The notes under the pieces were generated by a model. The model did no database searches, was not told the origin of the DNA, and was given only the letters and a program-made list of their open reading frames with translations. Positions 19,679 through 28,100 of a DNA stretch of 64,000 nt are shown here, piece after piece (position 1 is the first letter of the stretch; each line of letters opens with the position of its first letter). The stretch lies in contig NZ_UGNX01000001.1 in NCBI RefSeq assembly GCF_900452415.1, positions 2,852,001 to 2,916,000 of the forward strand, in the 5' to 3' direction. The DNA is from Legionella cincinnatiensis. Its GTDB lineage: Bacteria > Pseudomonadota > Gammaproteobacteria > Legionellales > Legionellaceae. The translations under genes were made by a program, and so were the position numbers.

Positions 19679-20025
19679 GCCATAGAACGCCAATCGTCTG
19701 GAAGGCTTGCTTTTATGGGATGGCCTTGGGCAAGCAGTATCAATAACTCACTGGAGCGTAATTGAACAGAGGGACCCAATCCACTAGGCCACCAAGCCAG
19801 CTTGCCTCGACTGAACCGTTTCTGGCATAGCCAAAAACCACTCGCATCATACACTAATAGTTTCACTGAGGTACGCATGCGATTGGTAAAAACAAATACG
19901 GTACCGCTGAATGGGTCATCAAGTAGCTTTTGTCGGCATAAGGCTTTTAAGCCATCGATGCCTTTTCTAAAATCAACGGGTTCAACAGCAAGTAACAACC
20001 GATGTTGTGGGGTAATCTGCAGCAT
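19633..20025 (-). CDS. tnpB: IS66 accessory protein TnpB
   Basis: The 130-residue protein matches the TnpB family: LLAVEPVDFRKGIDGL, FTNRMRTSVKLLVYDASGFWLCQKR, then LAWWPS. It begins 2 bases after the tnpA stop. Its last 15 codons run through the 3' end of the opposite-strand tnpC, and the tail SDDSNEANVFS may be an extension created when the two genes were joined. Confidence 0.85.
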   Translation of the reverse strand: MLQITPQHRLLLAVEPVDFRKGIDGLKALCRQKLLDDPFSGTVFVFTNRMRTSVKLLVYDASGFWLCQKRFSRGKLAWWPSGLGPSVQLRSSELLILLAQGHPIKASLPDDWRSMAYAASDDSNEANVFS

Positions 20026-20027
20026 CG

Positions 20028-20408
20028 TTACCCCATAAAATCCAGCATGAGTTTTGATATCCTACTCATCGGTACTGCGTTGATTTTCAGTATACTGCCA
20101 CAGGGGCGATGAAGTTCAACACTACAAGGCGCATCGCTATTTGATAGAAACTCTGAATCAAGCCTCGTAGGTTTTCCTTTTACCTCAACAAACTGCGGAC
20201 TAGTATTCTGGACAGGTACTAATTTTTTCCTGATTTGGATTGGACTAATCCCTAAATGACTGCCGATTTTCGAAGGAGTATAATCAACCAATAGTCCCTT
20301 GACCTGCTCCCATAACTCATCGGGGATTTGCCCGCGTTTTGTTCTTGTGGATCGCCAGTGTCTAAAGGCTTGTTTGACAGTTTCTAGTTTATTGGTGCCA
20401 TTTATCAT
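20028..20408 (-). CDS. tnpA: IS66 accessory protein TnpA
   Basis: The start is the ATG at 20408, with AGGAGG 7 bases upstream. The 126-residue protein has an N-terminal helix-turn-helix-like half (QIPDELWEQVKGLLVDYTPSKIGSHLGISPIQIRKK), as in TnpA/OrfA proteins of this IS66 group. It is the intact partner of the broken copy at 16321 and nearly overlaps tnpB. Confidence 0.8.
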   Translation of the reverse strand: MINGTNKLETVKQAFRHWRSTRTKRGQIPDELWEQVKGLLVDYTPSKIGSHLGISPIQIRKKLVPVQNTSPQFVEVKGKPTRLDSEFLSNSDAPCSVELHRPCGSILKINAVPMSRISKLMLDFMG

Positions 20409-20497
20409 TGAGTCGCCTCCTAAAATCATTGAGGCTATAGGCTAAACAACAACTCTGTCTTTAGTCACGCTCGCTTGCCGAAAACTCAGGAAAGAAC

Positions 20498-21388
20498 TTA
20501 AAACCCAGAACGTTAGATAACTACAAACATATATTAGATAAAGCCTTCACCAGCTGGAAAAGCAAACCGATGTTATCCATTACCCGAGATCGCATTGCCA
20601 AATATCACGAAAAACTAGGCCAGGAACGTGGTGAAGCCTATGCCAATTTGGCCATGAGAATACTCCGCGCCCTCTTCAATTTTGCTGCGGGACAATATGA
20701 AGACAATAGTGGTCATTCTCTTTTCATAGATAATCCAGTAAAACGCCTATCACAAACTCGAGCCTGGTATCGTATTGAACGACGAAAAACTTATATAAAA
20801 TCTCATGAACTCGCTGCATGGTATGCAGGTCTCCAACAAATCCAAAATGAAACATTACGTGATTATTTGCTGCTCATCTTGCTGACAGGACTACGCCGAC
20901 AAGAAGCTGCTACCTTAAAATGGTCTGATCTCGACTTAAAAGCGAAAACATTTACTATTAATAAAACCAAAAACAATGAATCCCATACCCTTCCCCTTTC
21001 GGATTTTCTTTATGATTTGCTGATCGCTAGAAAGGCAAAAGCAATTAATAACTATGTTTTCCCGGGCCCAGGAGCAGCAGGCCATATTATTGAACCGCGC
21101 AAACAAATGGCACATGTGACAAAAAATTCAGGTGTTCATTTCACAGTACATGATTTAAGACGAACTTTTATCACCATTGCAGAAAGTCTGGATATCCCTG
21201 CCTATGCTCTAAAGCGTTTAATGAACCATAAGATGAGTAATGATGTGACCGCTGGATACATTATTGTTGATGTTGAGCGGTTAAGAAAACCAATGCAGCT
21301 TGTTACTGATTATGTTTTGAAGTGCATGGAAGTGATTAAGTCTGCTGAAGTCATTACGATACAAACTGTAAATAAAGAACAGATATAA
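20498..21388 (+). pseudogene. P4-type tyrosine integrase, 3' part with catalytic domain
   Basis: This continues the frame interrupted at 16240: LKPRTLDNYKHILDKAFTSW, then the catalytic domain with LTGLRRQEAATLKW (Arg I), HDLRRTFITIAE (His-x-x-Arg) and the C-terminal AGYI with the nucleophile Tyr. All RHRY residues are present. A local ATG at 20570 (MLSITRDRI) could start a fragment lacking arm-binding and part of the core domain. The island integrase is therefore presumably inactive unless the IS excises precisely. Confidence 0.85.
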
Positions 21389-21404
21389 ATGCCTCTCTAG
21401 TTAT

Positions 21405-21702
21405 GGACCGCAATGCGGTCCGAATTGAGAATAAATATTTAATTTGGATCGCAATGAGATCCAAATCATAAGTAAAGTTATAAGATAGATTCGGAACGCA
21501 CTGCGTTCCATATTTAAATCATATTTAATTTGGACACACCGTGTACCAAATTAAAGAAGCAAAAAAATGATAGATAGTGAAGAAATCTTGGATTTGACAG
21601 ACAGTGTTTGCCAAATCAAAAAAGCCAAGCATCAGTATGTTCCATTTTGGAACTCACTGCTTAGACTTTCAAAATGAACTCTCCGGGATTTCCGGAAAGT
21701 TC
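21405..21702. repeat. Array of about seven unlike palindromes, 40-65 bp apart
   Basis: Between the convergent integrase and wHTH genes lie perfect or near-perfect inverted repeats. They are GGACCGCAATGCGGTCC (21405), TTTGGATCGCA..GATCCAAA (21443), GGAACGCACTGCGTTCC (21493), AATTTGG..CCAAATT around ACACACCGTGT (21527), GATTTG..CAAATC around ACAGACAGTGT (21591-21617), GTTCC-ATTTT-GGAAC (21639) and GAACTCTCCGG..CCGGAAAGTTC (21677). Centres are about 41, 47, 39, 64, 42 and 44 bases apart. The sequences differ but several share GGA-CGCA-N-TGCG-TCC. No coding frame crosses them. Confidence 0.6.
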
Positions 21703-21721
21703 AAAATTAAAGAATATAATA

Positions 21722-22078
21722 TTATCCAGCACTATAGTGAATATTAAAATCTAAAGCCTTAACAATCGGTTTAGAATTTTTCCCAATTTTCTTTATTTCA
21801 ATAATTCCATAGCGTGCCATTGTGCTAAGTGTACGACTCAAATTACCAGGTTCACTTTTACTTAAGTCAGCAAGCTCTTTAATTGACTCAGGCTTTTGTT
21901 CTTCAATTATTTTCAATAACCTCATATTGTCTTCATTTAGTACGACACATAGTGATTTTATTGAATTAAACCAAATCTTAGGTTCGTTCTTCTTAGGTTT
22001 ATAACGTCCAGAAGCAATTTCAATAGTACGACTCTGAAATTTATCTGGTGACATAATTCCTACTTGTAATGTTTTCAT
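21722..22078 (-). CDS. Winged-helix DNA-binding protein (HVO_A0114-like)
   Basis: The 118-residue protein ends in a MarR/ArsR-like winged helix: LKIIEEQKPESIKELADLSKSEPGNLSRTLSTMARYGII, then a wing and short tail. The layout matches the HVO_A0114 family of putative regulators, often found as the antitoxin-like partner of a toxin. It lies 69 bases downstream of the fic gene on the same strand, so it is probably co-transcribed and may regulate it. The 69 bases between them encode at most a 21-codon frame. Confidence 0.75.
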   Translation of the reverse strand: MKTLQVGIMSPDKFQSRTIEIASGRYKPKKNEPKIWFNSIKSLCVVLNEDNMRLLKIIEEQKPESIKELADLSKSEPGNLSRTLSTMARYGIIEIKKIGKNSKPIVKALDFNIHYSAG

Positions 22079-22147
22079 TTATTATCTTGTTCCTTTATCA
22101 TTTATTGATGTTAGGGACTTAGAGTTACCTAATTCAGCAAGCTCCAT

Positions 22148-23257
22148 TTAAACCTTATCAAGATTTAAAAAATAACGAGTCGCTTTAAGCTCGCCAGTTC
22201 GTTTGAGAATATTTTTTTTAACCAAGTCATTCAGATCTCTGGTTGTTGTAGCGATTGGTGCACCAGTAATGCTCATATAATTTTTAGCACTTAAACCACC
22301 TACAAATCCATCAGGCCCAGCATGAAATAATCTTAATAAAACCTTTTCTTGCCTTGGGTTAATTTTCCCTTCCGCTTCCCTTAAAATAACAGATTTCTTA
22401 ATAATAAAATCAATATACAAATAAGTGCTTTGTTGCGCTTCTAGAGCGATGTTAGCAAACCAAATCAACCAAGAAGTTAGGTCTAAGGTTTTGCTTGCTA
22501 ATCCTAATTGTTGATAATATTCCTTTCGCTTTTTTAATAATATTTTTGCCAATACCGTCATCACTGGTTTTGAAAATCCTTGCGATAAGGCTTTTTCTGC
22601 TATAGCTCGCCCTATTCTTCCATTTCCATCTTCAAAAGGATGGATACTCTCAAACCACAAATGGGCTATTCCTGCTCGGGTTAATGTGGGTAAAGGAGCG
22701 GAACCTGTGAGAGAACTCCGTTCAAACCAATTGAGAAACTGATCCATTTCGTCTGGAACACAGGTTGAGGGAGGCGCTTCAAAATGGATTTTTCGATCAT
22801 AATCAGGCCCAGAAACAATTTGCATTGCTTCTTCATGCTTACGATATTGACCAATATGTTCCAAATGATGGCTATTACCCATTAAAAATTGATGCCATTC
22901 AAATAAAACTTGATGTGTTAGCGGACTAGAAATCGTTTGGTATAAATTAACCATCATTTTAGCGATCCCACGCTCCGCCATGCTCGCTCTAGGAGCTTCT
23001 GTAGACAACCCTAGCTCTTTTTTTATAGAAGATTGAACACTATCCCTGTTTAAATGCTCTCCTTCAATTTCAGAACTATCCAAAGCATCAGTACACATTA
23101 AATCGATAAATAAATTTTGCTTACCTTCTTGAGAAATATGTTGGGAGGAACCAATAATAATACCTGCGTTCTCAGTAAAAGACTGTTCATACTCAACTAA
23201 TTTATTAGAGTCCCAAGTAAAATTAGGCCAATTCCCAAGCTGCCAATTCCATTTCAT
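22148..23257 (-). CDS. Fic-family protein (DUF4172 N-terminus), AMP-transferase type
   Basis: I start at the ATG at 23257 (MKWNWQLGNW), preceded by GAGGTT; a GTG 15 bases earlier has no ribosome site. The 369-residue protein has the DUF4172 N-terminal segment and an inhibitory-helix motif SSEIEG (61-66, consensus S/TxxxE-G/N). The complete Fic motif HPFEDGNGRIGR (206-217) carries the catalytic His206, and a C-terminal winged helix follows (AKNYMSITGAPIATTTRDLNDLV). This is a class II Fic, auto-inhibited by its own N-terminal helix. It probably adds AMP to a bacterial protein. Stand-alone Fic proteins of this type occur on islands as stress or toxin-like genes. Confidence 0.9.
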   Translation of the reverse strand: MKWNWQLGNWPNFTWDSNKLVEYEQSFTENAGIIIGSSQHISQEGKQNLFIDLMCTDALDSSEIEGEHLNRDSVQSSIKKELGLSTEAPRASMAERGIAKMMVNLYQTISSPLTHQVLFEWHQFLMGNSHHLEHIGQYRKHEEAMQIVSGPDYDRKIHFEAPPSTCVPDEMDQFLNWFERSSLTGSAPLPTLTRAGIAHLWFESIHPFEDGNGRIGRAIAEKALSQGFSKPVMTVLAKILLKKRKEYYQQLGLASKTLDLTSWLIWFANIALEAQQSTYLYIDFIIKKSVILREAEGKINPRQEKVLLRLFHAGPDGFVGGLSAKNYMSITGAPIATTTRDLNDLVKKNILKRTGELKATRYFLNLDKV

Positions 23258-23599
23258 GATTAATAACCTCACATTTTATTAATCAAAATATAGCATAATT
23301 ATGATTAATAAAATATGATTTTATTAATCAACGTTACTTTAAGTAATAGTAGCTTTCAGTAATATCTAAATGCTAGGATCTAGAATCGAATCCTCTCACA
23401 AAGATTTTAAGGGATCCTTTCAATGACAACCAAAGAGACCGAAAGACAAAAACAATCATGCAAAAGAAAAAACTTAAGCCTTATTGTTATGACTAGTTTA
23501 CCCCTTTCTTTATTTTAAATATTATTTTATAAATATGTTATTTTATTGATTAGATTATTTTTAGCGGCTAATCTTAAGCTATTTCATTGCAAAATTAAG
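23258..23599. other. Divergent promoter region, 340 bp
   Basis: Non-coding, very AT-rich. Repeated ATTAATAAAAT / ATTTTATTAAT words at about 23277-23330 form inverted repeats next to the fic start and could be operator half-sites for the winged-helix regulator. A TTG-started extension of the SIR2-like frame begins at 23546 but lacks a ribosome site. Confidence 0.4.
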
Positions 23600-24802
23600 A
23601 TGTTTATGTTTTCGCACAACACTTTGTTAATTCTAGGCGCAGGTTCAAGTTTAAATTATGGATATCCTACTGGAGCTGAGCTTGTTAAAAAAATAATTGA
23701 TAATATAGAAACGGACGAAGTATTTTTTCCATTAAAACAAACAGAACCCCCATGTAATTTCAATTTATCTATGTTTGCTGAGAATAATAAATTTTGTCCT
23801 AAAATTTCAGATATTCCAGAAAACCAACGAATAAACAATCATCAAATAAATGCGTCACTAAAACGAGAAATGATACAACTTGATAATAAGGGGTATTTCT
23901 TTTTAAAAATTAAGCTAAATGAAATAAAAGAGCTTAATGAACTTAAAGAAGCTATTAATCAGTATTCTCCTGTATCGATTGATATCTTTTTACGTGACAA
24001 CCCAAGCCATGAAAAGGCTGGGAAATTAATGATTGTTTATACTCTTCTTAAATTAGAAAATATAAATGATTTTAATGTTTCATTCTGGGGAAAATCCGAA
24101 AAGAACAAATACGATGACCATTGGTATCCCTACCTTTTAAATGACATTTTATATGGCTGTGCCGATAATCCAGCCAATATATTTGATCCAAAATTAAAAA
24201 TTATTACTTTTAACTATGATATGAGCCTAGATTATTATTTATATAACACATTATCTAACATTGAAATATTAAAAAATACATACCCTGATTTATCATATTT
24301 AGAGCAATATAGAATAGAGCACGTGTACGGGAGTCTATATAAAAACATCGAATTTGAGTATGGGAAGTATAATTTTGAAAAGAAAACGGCCAATAAAAAT
24401 ATAAGCAGTACGAAAAGATTCGCCAAGGCTTTTGAATTAAAAGACAATATAGAAACTATGCGTGATAGCACCAGTCATATGCCACATCTTAAATCCCTTA
24501 TAACAGATGCTAAAGAAATAATCATCATTGGATTTGGTTTTGACCGAACAAACTTAAATATCTTGGGGTTTCCGACTTCTGTTCATTCAAACCCTAGCTA
24601 TCAGTCATTTTTGGAAGGCAAAATTATTCGTTATCTAAATTATAATGGAGAAATGACTAATATTGATACAGAATTTGAAACTATAGCTAACTTTTCTTTA
24701 AGTGCGATAAGGTTAAAGCCTGTAAAGATCATCAAATCGCATGCAACAAAAATTAAGAATGCTTATTTTAGAGATTTTAAACCTTCTTTACTGTTAGATT
24801 AA
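23600..24802 (+). CDS. SIR2-like domain protein, putative NADase of a defence system
   Basis: About 400 residues from the ATG at 23600; the start is uncertain, and ATG at 23606 or TTG at 23546 are alternatives. The N-terminus reads TLLILGAGSSLNYGYPTGAEL, the nucleotide-binding loop of SIR2-like proteins. Later come TFNYDMSLDYYLY (Asn-Tyr-Asp, NAD pocket), EHVYGSLY (catalytic His) and IIIIGFGFDRTNLNIL. SIR2-like domains of this bacterial type degrade NAD in abortive-infection systems. No partner gene (for example Ago, HerA or DSR-type fusion) adjoins it on the same strand. The large helicase-nuclease gene is convergent, 380 bp away. Defence role is inferred. Confidence 0.75.
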   Translation: MFMFSHNTLLILGAGSSLNYGYPTGAELVKKIIDNIETDEVFFPLKQTEPPCNFNLSMFAENNKFCPKISDIPENQRINNHQINASLKREMIQLDNKGYFFLKIKLNEIKELNELKEAINQYSPVSIDIFLRDNPSHEKAGKLMIVYTLLKLENINDFNVSFWGKSEKNKYDDHWYPYLLNDILYGCADNPANIFDPKLKIITFNYDMSLDYYLYNTLSNIEILKNTYPDLSYLEQYRIEHVYGSLYKNIEFEYGKYNFEKKTANKNISSTKRFAKAFELKDNIETMRDSTSHMPHLKSLITDAKEIIIIGFGFDRTNLNILGFPTSVHSNPSYQSFLEGKIIRYLNYNGEMTNIDTEFETIANFSLSAIRLKPVKIIKSHATKIKNAYFRDFKPSLLLD

Positions 24803-25183
24803 GTTCCTCAAATTTTGCAATGAAAAAATAAAGGGCAAATTGTATTTTAATAATCGCTCTTACCATTCTATATTCTAGAATTTAGAATAACTGATGGGTT
24901 AGGTCATTAATTTTGCCAATCTAAGCAAGTAGGAAAAAAAGACTTGCTTACCCAGGCCTCTCTGAGCTAAGTAACGGCTTGCTTTTGTAACTCATCAGCA
25001 AAGAGTCACTACAGAAGATCAAGATTCTTACATCGGTTTGGTATTTTACAACTATAAACTCAAATGCTTCCTAATTATTAACTTAAAAATAGGTAAACTT
25101 ACTCATCAAGATATTTGGTAAATGGACCCCTATTTAAAAATTTAGGAGCAACATCACATTCAGAAAATATGCTTATACAAAAA
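24803..25183. other. Intergenic between convergent genes, with hairpin
   Basis: No coding signal in 381 bp. An 8-bp stem AAGCAAGT/ACTTGCTT with an A-rich loop lies at 24923-24949, and TTCTAGAA-type palindromes lie near 24875. Either could end transcription from one of the two genes. Confidence 0.4.
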
Positions 25184-28100
25184 TCAATCATCCGGAAATT
25201 CCGGATAGTTCACCAACTGTGACAATCTCGCATGAATAGCTCTTCTTAGTTTTTCTGTTTCACGTCGCGGATCCTCAAACCAATCTGTTGACCAGATACG
25301 ATAAAGATTCCACCCTAGTCCCTCCAAAACCTCTTGTCTTAAACGATCACGATCTCGGGCGGAGCGAGAAGAGTGATAAGATGCACCATCGCACTCTACT
25401 CCCATAATAAAGCCATGAGGCCAATCTGGATGCTTAATACCTATATCAATAGAGTATCCTTTAACACCAACTTGCGGGATTGCCACACAACCAATTGATT
25501 TTATTTGTTTAATAACATGCTCTTCAAAATCAGAATCAGGTTCTTTTTCAGTGTATTGCCCAGTCTCCAGAATCCCAGAGCTAGAGTATTCCAACCAACA
25601 TTTAAGCATATACACACCAGGGTTGGACTCTTCTTCCGCACGAATATCTGCCGCAGTCATAGAGGAAAACGTAACGATTCGCTCTTTAGCTCTAGAAAAA
25701 AGAACATTTAACCTTCGTTTTCCAGCTATCCCATTTATCGGTCCAAAACGTTGCATTACGGGAGCCCCTTCTTTTTCTGCTCCATAAACAGTACCAATGA
25801 AAATAACATCTCGCTCATCGCCCTGGACATTCTCGAGGTTTTTTATGAAAAATGATTCCAATCCATCATTAGCTACATCCCACCTCTCTATATACTCTCT
25901 TGCTTGCGGATGTTGCTCCAAAGCATAGTTCATTTCATCAAGTAATAGATCTCGCTGTTTCTGATTCATAAGAACTACACCTAAAGATTTATCGGTATGT
26001 ACTCTCATAAAATCGATAATCGCATCTATCATGATCATAGCTTCTTTAGGATTAGTACCCGAGGAATATGTGCCATTAACTTTGATATAAGATATTCCCA
26101 TATGTGGATGATCTTCCTGCGCGGAAGGGAACACCACTAGATCATTGTTATAAACATGTTTATTAGAAAATGATATTAATCCCGAATGTCTAGACCTATA
26201 ATGCCAACGAAGCCGTCTTGCAGGTGTAAAAGAAGCGTTGGCCATTTCTAAAATAGATTCCTCAGTTACTTTTTCATCTTCATCTGCACTTTCATCTTCT
26301 AGCATCTTGCGGAAAAATCCCGTAGGAGGTAATTGATTAGTATCACCAACGATCATCGCCTGTTTGGCTCGTATCAATGCACCAACTGAATCCTCTGGGG
26401 TCATTTGGGATGCTTCATCAATAATTACAAGATCAAATTCAACTCCTCCTCGAGGTAAATATTGAGCTACAGCTAAAGGAGACATCATCCAGCAAGGTTT
26501 AATCTCTAACAGCGCTCTCGCTGCTCTTTTTGTAAGATTGCGAATTGGAATATGGCGTTGTTTTTTAGATATTTCATTTTTAAGTAATGCAAGTTCGGTA
26601 AATTCACTTTTTCGCCCAAAACCTATTCCAGGTGGTGGACAAGCCTTATTAAAAAGTTCAGCTTGCAAATGTTTGCGAGAAAGCTTTATTACTGCTCTAT
26701 CAGCTTCCTGCAAACGCTTTCTTAATGTATTCAAATTACTACCATTATATGATGCTAATATTTCACCATGAGATTTATAGATCTCACGAGCCATTTCACG
26801 TGTTATTAATGCCTCGATTATTTCGCATAAATTACCATATTTTTCAGACAAGATAATTTCAATATGCTCCATATATCCATCTTGCTTTACATTATTTTTA
26901 GCTGAAATAAATCGCGAATATGCAACCAAACCATCTTTATTTTTAGATGCCTGTTCCATCCATTTTGAAAAAGCCAAATAGGTCATATTATCTAGCCATC
27001 TTTCTGGCAATGTATTTGTCATGGCAGAAATTTTATCTAAACTAGTTAAGGCCTGAACATCACAATCCATAACGCACGATACTTGTGTTTCCAATTTTTT
27101 TATAAAACCTTGCTTTGCACTATACAAAAGTGCCTGTCGCTCATTCTCATTTAACTCTATGAGATTCATAGCCAATATAAAGCATCTTTCTAACTCATGT
27201 TCATCAGTGAGTTCAGCTTTGTAAGCTACTCCAAGAATACCTTTGATATCATCATTATGCCTTAAGTGTTCCCTTGTTTTTAATAATTGCTCAAATATTA
27301 ATGGAAGCTCAATAATTTGCTCTTTTGATATTTTTTCAGGTTCTTTAAATACCTTGATAATTTTTTTAAGCTGTATGAGATCACTCTCACAATCCTTAAC
27401 TTGATCTTGCAAAACGGTAATTCGTTCGGCTACATTCGCCAAAGTAGTATCTTCTATTTCGTAGAGAGGATGATTTTTTTCGATTATGGGAATTGATTGA
27501 ATTTTTTCACTTTCCGCAAATTTTAGAAAAATCCTCAAGTCAACATAATCAGATCCTGAAAATTCATGATCAATATTATTAAATAATGATATTACTTCCT
27601 CAAAAGGAGAAAAATCTGTCTCTATACCAAAAAAATGCGAGCCAAGAATATTTTTCATGACCACATTTTCACAAAAAACTTTTACGTCTATTTGCCATTG
27701 CCCTAATTGGCTAAGTTTTTGAGTAGCATATAATTTATTAAATTTTTTATCTTTAGACACTAATTTATAATATTGCTTTGCTTGCCTATATTTCTTTGAG
27801 AAAAAAGAAAAAAAACCTGAGTGACGTAATGTTTCAGCATGATGATTTGTAATCTCACCTTCCTGAAGCATCGATAAAATAAACTCTTCATCAAGTAAAG
27901 ATCGAGTTTTCTTTAAAGCCTGAGCTTGTGAAGCCTGTTTCTCTATCAATACATGCGTTATCGGATCATCAAAGTCGCTCTTTCTAACTGATAATACCTG
28001 CTTTGATATGCCAGAGATAATCTCAAGCATTTTAATAAAATCATGAACTGTTATCTTGGCAAGACTTTCTGAGATATTAATTACCTTATTACAAATTTCC

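Larger units (their letters stand above)
16241..20489. mobile_element. IS66-type composite element, 4,249 bp, with 8-bp target duplication
   Basis: The left end (CTGAGTTTTCGGCAA...) and the right end (reverse complement of TTGCCGAAAACTCAG) are inverted repeats whose similarity continues for about 425 bp (16241-16665 against 20064-20489). The flanks are exact direct repeats GAAAGAAC at 16233-16240 and 20490-20497, the 8-bp duplication typical of IS66. Inside, in order: dead tnpA copy (+), HAD-like gene (-), tnpC (+), tnpB (-) and tnpA (-). Ordinary IS66 elements encode tnpA-tnpB-tnpC on one strand, so this arrangement is unusual. It inserted as one unit, judging by the single clean duplication. 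Confidence 0.85.

Noticed and set aside
21405..21702. CRISPR array
   Set aside because: The repeated units are different palindromes, not one repeat with unique spacers, and no cas gene is present.
23546..23599. Longer N-terminus of the SIR2-like protein from a TTG start
   Set aside because: No ribosome site, and the added residues precede the normal SIR2-like domain start.
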